From JBFXJF01 sp050175155 (lineage in GTDB: Bacteria > Bacillota > Bacilli > Tepidibacillales > Tepidibacillaceae), in contig JBFXJF010000028.1 in assembly GCA_050175155.1 (NCBI GenBank), forward strand, positions 1-30,039: a DNA stretch of 30,039 nucleotides. Direction: 5' to 3'. Position numbers and translations under genes: made by a program. The notes under the pieces are model-generated. The model saw nothing but the letters and a program-made list of their open reading frames with translations, ran no database searches and had not been told where the DNA came from. This document shows positions 7,865 to 15,400 of this stretch, piece by piece; position 1 is the first letter of the stretch, and each line of letters opens with the position of its first letter.

Positions 7865-8964
7865 AAATTGCATTTCTTGGCGACATAGCTTTATTTGGCA
7901 AATTCTCTGTTGGAAATAAGGATGTTTTTAACTATTTCTATGATGTGTCAACGAAATTGAATGAATTTGATTATGTAATCGGCAATCTTGAAACTCCACT
8001 GTACAATGGGAATAGAACCTATGGAGCAAAGTCAGCGAATATTAAAGCAGATGAAAGGAATATAGAATTGCTAAAATATCTTAACATAAATGTAGTAAAT
8101 TTGGCAAATAATCATATATACGATTATGGAATTGATGGATTTAAAAAGACCAGATATCTCCTTGATAAATATGGAATAGGATATTTCGGGGTGAATAATA
8201 TCCAACACAGAATTGTAAATTATGAAGAAGGTGTGAAATTGGCATTTAACGGGTTCTGCTGTTACTCGACAAATGGCGTTGGATATCTTACTAATGGTAT
8301 TCTAGATGGGGTAAACGAGTTAAATGCATTCAGAGTTGAAAAAATAATGCTTAAGAATCATAGAGATGGTTATTTGAATATTGCAAGTTTCCATGCTGGC
8401 GAAGAGCATGTGAATTACCCAAATTACGACCACATAATAATGGCTAGAAAATTGGCACAAAAGGTACCGTATGTCTATTATGGACATCACCCCCATGTTA
8501 TGCAGGGTATGGAAAAAATTGGAGAATCACTGATAGCATATAGTCTTGGAAATTTTTGCTTTGATGATGTATATATTGATATATCAAACGGACCTCTTAT
8601 AAAACAGAGCGTAGAAAACCGAAAATCGTTCATTTTATCTTTGGATATAACAAATAATAAGGTGTCTAACTATGGAATAATTCCAATATTTTCTGGAGAC
8701 ACCATGTTTGAAGTTGGAAAAGATTCTACAATAAAAGAAGAGATTGATAAATATAGTGGTTATTTGTATTATGATAAGAAAAGATACATCAGAGAAAGAA
8801 CTACGCTTCGGAATGATTATATTGCAAGAAGAAAGAGCGCAAGGAATCTTGAGTGGTATTTGAGGAGAATGAAGATAAATACATTGATTATGTTGATTAA
8901 TGCCATCAAAAACTGGAATAAATACAAAAAAATGGTGCAGATGTATTCTTATGAGGACGAATAG
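7861..8964 (+). CDS. CapA-family metallophosphoesterase-like protein
   Basis: A 367-aa protein of the CapA (poly-gamma-glutamate capsule) family with a calcineurin-like fold. Conserved metal-site residues are present: GD at 7-8, NLE at 42-44, NNHxxD at 83-88, FHAGEEH at 177-183 and GHHPH at 208-212. The last 50 residues are basic and helical. The start is TTG at 7861, overlapping the upstream stop as TTGA; the second codon run KIAFLGD is the usual first strand of the family, so no later start fits. It has no clear signal peptide. Pairing with an ATP-grasp gene parallels CapA with amide ligases in capsule synthesis, so it may act on transfer or release of an amino-acylated glycan. Exact reaction unknown. 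Confidence 0.85.
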   Translation: MKIAFLGDIALFGKFSVGNKDVFNYFYDVSTKLNEFDYVIGNLETPLYNGNRTYGAKSANIKADERNIELLKYLNINVVNLANNHIYDYGIDGFKKTRYLLDKYGIGYFGVNNIQHRIVNYEEGVKLAFNGFCCYSTNGVGYLTNGILDGVNELNAFRVEKIMLKNHRDGYLNIASFHAGEEHVNYPNYDHIIMARKLAQKVPYVYYGHHPHVMQGMEKIGESLIAYSLGNFCFDDVYIDISNGPLIKQSVENRKSFILSLDITNNKVSNYGIIPIFSGDTMFEVGKDSTIKEEIDKYSGYLYYDKKRYIRERTTLRNDYIARRKSARNLEWYLRRMKINTLIMLINAIKNWNKYKKMVQMYSYEDE

Positions 8965-10164
8965 ATGAGAATAAGAACGAATATCTTTAAAGAAATAAAG
9001 GAAGAGCAACTGCTTCTCATCGCGATAATATTTTCCCCGTTTACTCAATTAAGATATGGCTTTATAGGGATTTCTGAGCTTGCATTCATTTTATTTATTT
9101 TAAAAATTGCTTTCAGCAGAAATATAAAAATCAATATTAAAAATAGAAGCGATTTTTTATTTTCAAAGTTCTGGCTGCTATTTTTTATATTCAGTCTGAT
9201 AGGCTTGTTCTATAACTACATAGTTATGAAGCATGTTAGTGGTATGTTATCATCTATGATTTTTGATCTATTTTCATATGTTCTGATCTTTTTGTTGTGC
9301 ATTGCAATGGAAATATATATTGTGAATTTCAAAGAAGTGGATATTAAAAAATTACTTTACAGAGTATATTTATATATAAGCATTATAATGCTTATATTAT
9401 TCGGCACTAGTAGATTCACATCAAATTTATTTGGATATACTCTCCTATATTATCACTATTTCAGCCCATTTGCAAATAACATACATCAGGTATCCATGGT
9501 AATGGCCCCATTACCTTTTTTAGGGTTGAAAGTTCTTATTGAGGAGAAGAAAACTGTTAATAAAATCTTTCATCTACTGCTTATTATATCAAACATATAT
9601 ATAGCCATAGAAACAGGATCGTTAAAAATAGCAATTGGATTTTTAGTTGGAGCAATTTTTATAATATACTTTTTAATGTACAATCGAAACAAACATAGAC
9701 TTGAAAAACTTCTGTTTATATTATCTTTCAGTGCCGTTCTGTCGATTGTCATATATTATAATTATGAATACATTGCCAAAAATATTATGGAATTCTTCAT
9801 TTCAGAGGATTCCGGTGCAGGAAGACAAATCCTGTGGGAATACTCCTTTGAGAAAATAATGCATTCTCCCATTGTTGGTTACGGACCTGGCTCACATGCG
9901 CTATATTACTGGGATTATAATGACGCCCATTCAACACTTATTACCGTAGCGTTACAAGGTGGGTTGCTCGCTTTAGCATTTTACATATTATTAAACATTA
10001 AACTCTTTATATCTCTATTTAAAGAGCAATATTTGCTGGGAGCATTTATGAGTATTTTAGTCTATGCAATTGGAGGCGATGTTATGAGGAGAATTCCAAT
10101 ATGGGTTTATCTAGTGTTATTATACTACAACAATGTAAAAAATAAAAAAAGTCAAGCATTTTAA
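8965..10164 (+). CDS. Wzy-like O-antigen polymerase / O-antigen ligase family protein
   Basis: A 399-aa polytopic membrane protein with about ten hydrophobic segments. Residues about 284-335 are the diagnostic periplasmic block of the O-antigen ligase/polymerase (Wzy_C) family: GRQILWEYSFEKI, then PIVGYGPGSH, then DAHSTLITVALQGGLLAL, with the conserved Arg, the GxGxGS turn and the His followed by a Gly-rich membrane helix. With a flippase gene next to it and no other candidate in the window, the polymerase role (joining repeat units on undecaprenyl diphosphate in the periplasm) is more likely than ligase. Sequence alone does not separate the two. ATG directly follows the upstream TAG. Confidence 0.82.
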   Translation: MRIRTNIFKEIKEEQLLLIAIIFSPFTQLRYGFIGISELAFILFILKIAFSRNIKINIKNRSDFLFSKFWLLFFIFSLIGLFYNYIVMKHVSGMLSSMIFDLFSYVLIFLLCIAMEIYIVNFKEVDIKKLLYRVYLYISIIMLILFGTSRFTSNLFGYTLLYYHYFSPFANNIHQVSMVMAPLPFLGLKVLIEEKKTVNKIFHLLLIISNIYIAIETGSLKIAIGFLVGAIFIIYFLMYNRNKHRLEKLLFILSFSAVLSIVIYYNYEYIAKNIMEFFISEDSGAGRQILWEYSFEKIMHSPIVGYGPGSHALYYWDYNDAHSTLITVALQGGLLALAFYILLNIKLFISLFKEQYLLGAFMSILVYAIGGDVMRRIPIWVYLVLLYYNNVKNKKSQAF

Positions 10165-10197
10165 GCAGAACGAATTAATTATGATGGAGTAAATTAA

Positions 10198-11634
10198 ATG
10201 AAATTTCGAAAAAACGCATTGAATATTATAAAGAATGTTGCTTTTTCATATGCTTCAAATGCAATATCAGTAGCAATAACAGCTATTTCTTTAATATTAA
10301 TTCCCAAGGTATTAGGAGTTGAACAATATGGTTATTACCAATTATATATATTTTATTCAATAAATATAGCTCCATTTTTACATTTTGGGTGGATTAATGG
10401 AATTTATTTAAGATATGGTGGAAAGTTATATGAAGATTTGGATAAATCTTTATTCTTCTCACAATTTTGGTTGTTTACGATTTTTGAGATACTAATATCA
10501 ATTATTATTATTTTATATTCAATTTTATTTATAAACGATAACAGCAGAAATTTCATATTTATTATGATAGCGTTAAGAACTACAATATTTAATCCAAGAG
10601 AAATGTTACTGAATATATTACAAGGAACTAATAGAATTAAAGAGTATTCATGGACAACTATAATAGAAAAAATATTTTTCATTATCTTTGCTGCAGGTTT
10701 TCTATTGATTGACAGTAAACATTTTCATTTAATGGTTATAGCTGATCTAATTGGCAAAATTTGTTCAACTTTAATAGCCGCATATTATTGCAGAGATATA
10801 GTTTTCAGAAATGTAAAAACATTAAAAATTGATAGACATGAAACATTTCAAAATGTTAGTGTTGGTATAAAAATGTTAATTGCCTCTATTGCGGGATTGT
10901 TAATTGTGGGAATTGCAAGATTTGCCATTGAGAGAGTCTGGGATATTGAAACATTCGGTAAATTATCACTAGCGTTAAATTTCTCCAATTTAATAGTAAT
11001 ATTCTCGGGTGCTGTAGGAATAGTTTTATTTCCTATATTAAAGAGAATTAATTCAAATAATTTATCTAATATATATACATCTATAAAAACATTGTTGATG
11101 GCAACACTTTTAGCTACTCTTTGTGTCTTCTTTCCAATGAAATTAATACTTGGAGTTTGGTTGCCTAATTATAATAATAGTCTTTCATACATGGCGTTAC
11201 TATTTCCAATTGCTTTGTATGAGAGTAAAATGAGTCTCCTTGTAAATACTTACCTAAAAGCACTTAGAAAAGAGAAAATGATGCTAATAATTAATCTTTT
11301 ATCAGTCTTATTGAGTATTATAATGACTTTGATTTTTGCAGTATTTTGCAAAAGTATTTTAGTCTTAATGACTTCAGTTTCATTAATAATTGCCTTTCGG
11401 TGTATCATTGCTGATATTGTTGTTTCAAAAACTCTTAAAACTATATTCTTGAAAGATATTCTTATTGAATTCACTATGACATTACTATTCATGATTATTG
11501 GATGGAATCTACCATTATTTTGGGGATTTATAGCGTACTCTATTTGCTATATACTTTACTTCAATAAAGAAAAAAATAAAATATTTAAAGAATTCAACAC
11601 TCTTAAAAATTATTTTATTGCAGCAAAAAACTAA
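10198..11634 (+). CDS. Wzx-type polysaccharide flippase
   Basis: A 478-aa MATE/MOP-superfamily membrane protein (polysaccharide biosynthesis protein type) with about 12-14 predicted helices and the usual N-terminus of Wzx proteins (ALNIIKNVAFSYASNAISVA, then LIPKVLGVEQYGYYQLY). It translocates lipid-linked repeat units across the inner membrane. A GGAGTAAATTA ribosome region precedes the ATG. It is the last gene of the polysaccharide run. No hairpin-plus-T terminator was found in the next 100 nt. Extreme AT bias is shared with the rest of the operon. Confidence 0.9.
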   Translation: MKFRKNALNIIKNVAFSYASNAISVAITAISLILIPKVLGVEQYGYYQLYIFYSINIAPFLHFGWINGIYLRYGGKLYEDLDKSLFFSQFWLFTIFEILISIIIILYSILFINDNSRNFIFIMIALRTTIFNPREMLLNILQGTNRIKEYSWTTIIEKIFFIIFAAGFLLIDSKHFHLMVIADLIGKICSTLIAAYYCRDIVFRNVKTLKIDRHETFQNVSVGIKMLIASIAGLLIVGIARFAIERVWDIETFGKLSLALNFSNLIVIFSGAVGIVLFPILKRINSNNLSNIYTSIKTLLMATLLATLCVFFPMKLILGVWLPNYNNSLSYMALLFPIALYESKMSLLVNTYLKALRKEKMMLIINLLSVLLSIIMTLIFAVFCKSILVLMTSVSLIIAFRCIIADIVVSKTLKTIFLKDILIEFTMTLLFMIIGWNLPLFWGFIAYSICYILYFNKEKNKIFKEFNTLKNYFIAAKN

Positions 11635-11760
11635 TCTCACAACTGTTTGATAAAGGATCTTCTAAAATGATGAGTGAATGTTAAATCAGTTAAAGAAGTA
11701 AAACGAAGAAAAAAGAGATTGAAGGAATATAAACGGCGGAGTAATTCAGCGAGATTGACC

Positions 11761-11964
11761 TCAAGTAACTGATAGAGATACTATCAAAGAGCGGTTAAAA
11801 AAGCAAGGGTTTTGAGATTTTGTCCAAGCATTATATCTTATGGATTTAGCGAGTGAGAGATTGGTTTTTCTTTGAGCGAGGATGTTATCTTTTAGACCGA
11901 TGAGAGCTTGTTGAGGAGAGACATAAGAGAGGGTGGAATGAGGTTCGTTTAGTGTAGTGTTCAA
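11761..11964 (-). pseudogene. Transposase C-terminal remnant (DDE/integrase-core type)
   Basis: A 67-codon ORF starting at TTG whose residues 4-20 (LNEPHSTLSYVSPQQAL) match the end of integrase-core transposases, which read N-x-x-R-P-H-S-x-L-x-Y-x-x-P-x-x-A. The conserved Arg is missing and no catalytic domain is present, so this is a fragment. Surprisingly it has an AGGAGG ribosome site (11971-11976) and a plausible minus-strand promoter (TTGCAT at 12007-12012, 16-nt spacer, TATAAT at 11985-11990), so it may be an internally deleted IS that kept its start region. It is divergent from the cyclase-like gene. The rest of 11635-12149 holds no other gene. Confidence 0.55.
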
Positions 11965-12023
11965 TTTTTACCTCCTGTAAGATTATTATAACTATTCCGC
12001 CGATAAATGCAACCGAGGCGGCT

Positions 12024-12053
12024 CAATATACAGGGGTTACCCCCTGTATATTG
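12024..12053. promoter_or_regulatory. Perfect 13-bp palindrome between divergent promoters
   Basis: CAATATACAGGGG (12024-12036), loop TTAC, CCCCTGTATATTG (12041-12053): every arm base pairs. The right arm overlaps the first three bases of the -35 box of the cyclase-like gene. Its position between two opposed promoters fits an operator. It has no following T-run, so a terminator is less likely. A weaker CCGCC/GGCGG hairpin lies next to it at 11997-12021. Confidence 0.65.
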
Positions 12054-12088
12054 ACAAACCATCATTCATAGTGTATTATTTACACTAT
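12051..12088 (+). promoter_or_regulatory. Promoter of the cyclase-like gene with a second palindrome on the -10
   Basis: TTGACA at 12051-12056, a 17-nt spacer and TATTAT at 12074-12079. An 8-bp inverted repeat, ATAGTGTA (12068-12075) and TACACTAT (12081-12088), straddles the -10 box with a 5-nt gap. Two palindromes on one promoter suggest tight repression. Confidence 0.65.
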
Positions 12089-12149
12089 ATGAGGACACTA
12101 TCGCTGAAAAACTCGGAGTTCTGTGTAAATAGTAAAAACGGAGGTAATA

Positions 12150-13136
12150 ATGAGTGAATATGTTTTATTTATTGATTTGCTTGGATTCAAAAACTCAGTA
12201 AAAAAAGATGAGAACAAAGCAAGAGATTTGTTGCTTGAATTTTACGAAATAATATTTAATGAAATAGTGAATGAACAGAAAATAAAAGGAAATGCTTTTT
12301 CTGATTCATTTATTGCAAATTCAACTGATTTACAATTGCTAATTAATTTCGCGTGCAGAATATACAGACGATGTTTCAACTATTCATTTTTAGAACCAAC
12401 AGGAAGAGTTGTTGATAAAGATCCTATATTACCTCGTGGTGCAATTAGTAAGGGTGATGTTGATATAAAAAATTTAAATGAATTAGAAAATTTGAAAAAG
12501 AATTTTATTGTAAGTAATGCCTTGGTTCACAGCGCGGAGATTCACGATAAAGTGAAAGGGGCGAGATTAATAATATCTGCAGCTGGTTATGATGAAATAA
12601 GTGGAATTGAAGAAGGAATTGAACCTATTATTTTTCAAAATACAGAAATAAAAGTATGGGAAAGCCACATATATTATGATGTACTATGGTTTCATGATAA
12701 ATCACAAATAAGTGAAGATGTTCAAGCAACAAAATCATATATTGAACGATTAAAAGAAGCTAGTTTAAAAATCCTTGCCAAAGTCAAACAGAGCCAAAAT
12801 GAAGAATATTTATCGCAATACACTCAAACAGCAAGAATACTTTTACTAGATTATTCAAATTATATTGAATCAAATTCAGACGAAGTGATAAAGTACATAG
12901 TCAACGAATATGAAAGCGAAGTATTTTGGGAAATGTGGCTATTGTTGCTAGAATGCATACACACAAAAAGCAATGAATGGTTATTCGCTAATGAAACTGA
13001 AATGGTCTTGTTTATCAAGAAAATTGTTCAGTCTACTGGATGGTCAAATTTACTAAAATATATTAATCAAAAAGGAAACGAGTATGAAAAGAAAGTTGTT
13101 GAGAATTTTATAAATGAAATGAAGTGTGGATTATAG
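12150..13136 (+). CDS. Nucleotidyl-cyclase-like (class III fold) protein, unknown product
   Basis: A 328-aa soluble protein. Residues 4-12 (YVLFIDLLG), 48-55 (NAFSDSFI) and 93-104 (ILPRGAISKGDV) line up with the three signature positions of class III adenylate/guanylate cyclase domains (FaDivGF, GDaf, RxGIhxG), with candidate metal-binding aspartates D9 and D52. The C-terminal half (about 190-328) is predicted helical and unrecognised. Proteins with this fold occur in phage-defence signalling (Pycsar) and as uncharacterised accessory genes. Here no membrane or nuclease effector with a nucleotide-binding domain is adjacent, so a Pycsar call is not supported. The start ATG has a GGAGG site six nt upstream and a 5' leader of about 64 nt. 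Neighbouring XRE and ATPase genes support an accessory or defence context. Confidence 0.55.
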   Translation: MSEYVLFIDLLGFKNSVKKDENKARDLLLEFYEIIFNEIVNEQKIKGNAFSDSFIANSTDLQLLINFACRIYRRCFNYSFLEPTGRVVDKDPILPRGAISKGDVDIKNLNELENLKKNFIVSNALVHSAEIHDKVKGARLIISAAGYDEISGIEEGIEPIIFQNTEIKVWESHIYYDVLWFHDKSQISEDVQATKSYIERLKEASLKILAKVKQSQNEEYLSQYTQTARILLLDYSNYIESNSDEVIKYIVNEYESEVFWEMWLLLLECIHTKSNEWLFANETEMVLFIKKIVQSTGWSNLLKYINQKGNEYEKKVVENFINEMKCGL

Positions 13137-13296
13137 AAATATAAGTATGTAAAAAAATTGGGGACGATAGGTTTTGTCAATACTTTTAAGCGACGCAAGG
13201 TTTATCCTTTTACAGTTTTATATTGTTAACAGATAGTTGATGTAGCTATAGGTCATTAATTTGGAAACCAGTCGGGATGATGTTTGACAATTCGAC

Positions 13297-13313
13297 ATTC
13301 GCAAAGTAATCAT
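13297..13313 (+). repeat. 17-bp shared short sequence
   Basis: ATTCGCAAAGTAATCAT occurs exactly here and at 18671-18687, just before unit A. Both are intergenic. It may be a remnant of a longer shared segment. Confidence 0.5.
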
Positions 13314-13357
13314 GAGGGAAAGAAAATAGGTATTGGCGGATATTAAATTATTCCTTA

Positions 13358-13386
13358 TTGACAAAAGTTAACTTATAGGTTAACAT
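13358..13386 (+). promoter_or_regulatory. Promoter with operator for the XRE gene
   Basis: TTGACA at 13358-13363, a 17-nt spacer and TAACAT at 13381-13386. Two GTTAAC hexamers (13367-13372 and 13379-13384) with centres 12 bp apart lie in the spacer and on the -10, a spacing suited to a dimeric HTH repressor. Autoregulation by the XRE product is an inference. Confidence 0.6.
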
Positions 13387-13421
13387 AAAAAAATAAAACG
13401 GTAACAATAAAATGAGGAATA

Positions 13422-13718
13422 ATGAGAAAAGAAAACGATAAAAAGATGAATTTCAAATTCTATTTAAGAAATTCCGAAAGTGGAGATTCATTTGTCGAAA
13501 ACAGATTAAATCTGCAAATACTTTCCCAGATTTTCGGTATAATGAAGAACAAAAAGATAACCAATGCCGAATTGGCAAAGAGAATGGGGGTGTCTCGCGC
13601 TTACATTACAAAACTTTTTAATGGAAACTGCAATTTTACCATTAAGACATTGATAAACATAAGTAAAGCTCTTGACTGTAAGATTGATATCAGTCTAACA
13701 AATGTTAAGGTGCATTAA
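13422..13718 (+). CDS. XRE-family HTH regulator, antitoxin-like
   Basis: A 98-aa DNA-binding protein. Residues 46-66 (ITNAELAKRMGVSRAYITKLF) are the helix-turn-helix, followed by NGNCNFTIKTLINISKALDCKIDISL, the usual end of antitoxin-type XRE domains. Residues 1-30 are polar and may be an extension. An internal ATG at codon 9 is possible, but GAGGA sits four nt before the chosen ATG. No toxin ORF lies directly upstream or downstream: 13137-13421 and 13719-13880 contain no coding signal I can support. It could therefore regulate the ATPase gene that follows 162 nt later, or be an orphan antitoxin. Confidence 0.8.
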   Translation: MRKENDKKMNFKFYLRNSESGDSFVENRLNLQILSQIFGIMKNKKITNAELAKRMGVSRAYITKLFNGNCNFTIKTLINISKALDCKIDISLTNVKVH

Positions 13719-13845
13719 TAGTAAACATATTTGCAGTTTGAAAGAATGTGATAGTCCAAAAGAATTTAAAAAGGAACGGCCTCAAACAATTTATTAGTTT
13801 TTAAAATGAGTGATTCTATAGTTACATATAACAGATTTGCTATTA

Positions 13846-13877
13846 TTGACTTTGTATATAAATTTATATAATATAAT
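13846..13877 (+). promoter_or_regulatory. Promoter of the AAA ATPase gene, probably leaderless
   Basis: TTGACT at 13846-13851 with overlapping -10 options TATAAT (13867-13872, 15-nt spacer) and TAATAT (13869-13874, 17-nt spacer). The ATG at 13881 lies at the expected transcription start and has no Shine-Dalgarno. Confidence 0.5.
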
Positions 13878-13880
13878 ATT

Positions 13881-14969
13881 ATGTCTGTTAAAAAAATAAA
13901 AGTTGAAGGATTTAAGTCAATAAAATCTCTTGAGTTAGATTTAACTGACCTAAATGTACTTATTGGTGCCAACGGAGCCGGAAAATCAAATTTTATCAAT
14001 ATTTTTGAGTTCATGAGAAAAATTGTTGAGTCGGAACTACAAACATATATTGCACAGAAAGGTTCTCTTAATAATATCTTCTACAAAGGGATAAAAAAGA
14101 CAAGTAAAATTTATATCAATTTTTCTGCTGATAGAAATGGTTATGAAATAGAATTGTTACCAACGGAAGAAAATAAACTTATTTTTAGCAAAGAAATATG
14201 TAGCTATGAGACTGATTATGGAAAGGATTATCATGAAGATTATGGCAAAGGACATTTTGAAACTAATGCTATAGGAATTTCGGAATCAAGAGTGGTTAGA
14301 TATACATTTGCAAAAATATTGAAAGAGATGAATGTTTATCATTTTCATGATACAAGTAATACATCTCCCATTAAGCAAAAGCACAATATAGATGATAACA
14401 GAGGATTGAAAAGTGATGGCTCAAATATTGCACCATACCTTTACCTTCTCAAAGAGAATTTTCCTAACGATTATGATAAGATATTTAAAACCATCAAATC
14501 GATTGCACCTTTCATTCAAGAATTCAGATTAGAACCTGATAATATTAACAAATCATTCATTCAACTTGAATGGAAAGAAACTAACTCTGATTATTATTTT
14601 AACGCTAATTCATTTTCGGATGGGACATTACGATTTATTTGTTTAGCAACATTGTTGATTAAACCGGATATAGGGGATATTAAAAGAACAATTATTATTG
14701 ATGAACCGGAATTAGGTTTGCATCCGAACGCTCTTGGATTATTAGGAAGTTTAATAAAAAGTGTATCAAAAATAAATCAAATAATTATTTCAACTCAATC
14801 TGTAACTTTATTGAATCAATTTTCCTATGAAGATATTATAGTTGTTGAACATGATAAAGAAAATGGAACTCTACTAAAAAGGCTCGAAAAAGAAGAAGTT
14901 GAGAAATGGATTGAAGATTATTCTATTGGTGACCTTTGGGAAAAGAATATTATTTCCGGAAGACCATAA
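13881..14969 (+). CDS. AAA ATPase of the COG4637/AAA_21 type
   Basis: A 362-aa SMC/RecF-like ATPase. Walker A is GANGAGKS (29-36), the ABC-type signature is SFSDGTLRF, Walker B is TIIIDEPELGLHP with D274-E275, and the switch region IIISTQSVTLL follows. The extreme C-terminus, GDLWEKNIISGRP, is the end typical of stand-alone COG4637 proteins, so this gene is complete. These ATPases often precede a small gene (DUF4276-like) with translational coupling, a layout resembling two-gene defence modules such as PARIS. Here the stop overlaps a new ATG (TAATG), but that second frame ends after eight codons inside unit A. Function of the single gene is unknown. Confidence 0.85.
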   Translation: MSVKKIKVEGFKSIKSLELDLTDLNVLIGANGAGKSNFINIFEFMRKIVESELQTYIAQKGSLNNIFYKGIKKTSKIYINFSADRNGYEIELLPTEENKLIFSKEICSYETDYGKDYHEDYGKGHFETNAIGISESRVVRYTFAKILKEMNVYHFHDTSNTSPIKQKHNIDDNRGLKSDGSNIAPYLYLLKENFPNDYDKIFKTIKSIAPFIQEFRLEPDNINKSFIQLEWKETNSDYYFNANSFSDGTLRFICLATLLIKPDIGDIKRTIIIDEPELGLHPNALGLLGSLIKSVSKINQIIISTQSVTLLNQFSYEDIIVVEHDKENGTLLKRLEKEEVEKWIEDYSIGDLWEKNIISGRP

Positions 14970-14995
14970 TGAATTTGTTCATTTTTTTAGTATAG
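14969..14995 (+). pseudogene. Truncated start of a coupled downstream gene
   Basis: ATG at 14969 overlaps the ATPase stop (TAATG) and reads MNLFIFLV followed by TAG at 14993-14995. That TAG is the first codon of the unit A repeat. The hydrophobic opening resembles the first beta-strand of the DUF4276-like partners of COG4637 ATPases. This is an inference from eight codons and from gene order. Confidence 0.4.
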
Positions 14996-15134
14996 GGCGG
15001 CGGGGGGTGAAAAATGTGAAAAACGGGAAACTGATAGACTCTTCACATAAGAACATCGATAAGATGCCTTCAGTATCACACTTATCTCAGGGACGGTGGT
15101 TGCATTTGTTGCATTTTTTGAACATAATAAATTA
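14993..15134 (+). repeat. Unit A repeat, full length
   Basis: Same element as 273-419 (opposite strand) and 18702-18848. It begins TAGGGCGGCGGGGGG and ends near AACATAATAAATTA. It sits between the accessory island and the FucNAc genes, in inverse orientation to the copy at 273-419, so the two bracket 420-14992. Confidence 0.85.
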
Positions 15135-15240
15135 CGGGTTACGGGTTGCGAGTTACGAGTTAAAGAAAGGGAAAAGAATAAGAGAGTTGCGAGTTACGGG
15201 TTTAAAAATCAAGAGCCACTAATCAAAGGAGAGTAATGGC
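15135..15240 (+). repeat. Degenerate short GGGTTACGAG-type tandem sequence
   Basis: Several imperfect repeats of GGGTTACGGGTTGCGAGTTA-like words. Similar words occur at 22301-22320, 28190-28210 and 25450-25480. Low-complexity intergenic filler; no gene seen in 14996-15400. Confidence 0.5.
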
Positions 15241-15285
15241 GGACAGAGAGATTTTCAAGAGGCCATTATCACACAATTGGCAACT

Positions 15286-15328
15286 TCATTTATATTGTAT
15301 TGAAAAATCGTCATTTATATTGTATCAT
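15286..15328 (+). promoter_or_regulatory. Promoter of the FucNAc operon with 15-bp direct repeat
   Basis: TTGAAA at 15300-15305, a 17-nt spacer and TATCAT at 15323-15328. TCATTTATATTGTAT occurs twice with a 25-bp period (15286-15300 and 15311-15325), flanking or overlapping the -35 and -10. From the -10 on, the sequence parallels the promoter and leader of the cyclase-like gene at 12074-12115. A second possible -10, TATAAT at 15366-15371, lies closer to the gene. Confidence 0.5.
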
Positions 15329-15400
15329 ATACTTTAGATGAGGACATTATAGTTGAAAAATTAGTTATAATACATTTTTAAAAATAATACGGAGGAAGAA

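Noticed and set aside
12150..14969. Complete Pycsar or PARIS defence system
   Set aside because: No nucleotide-sensing effector accompanies the cyclase-like gene, and the ATPase lacks a TOPRIM/DUF4435 partner; only component-level resemblance can be claimed.
14899..15222. 107-codon ORF downstream of the AAA ATPase
   Set aside because: It overlaps the ATPase in another frame and then runs through unit A and low-complexity words.
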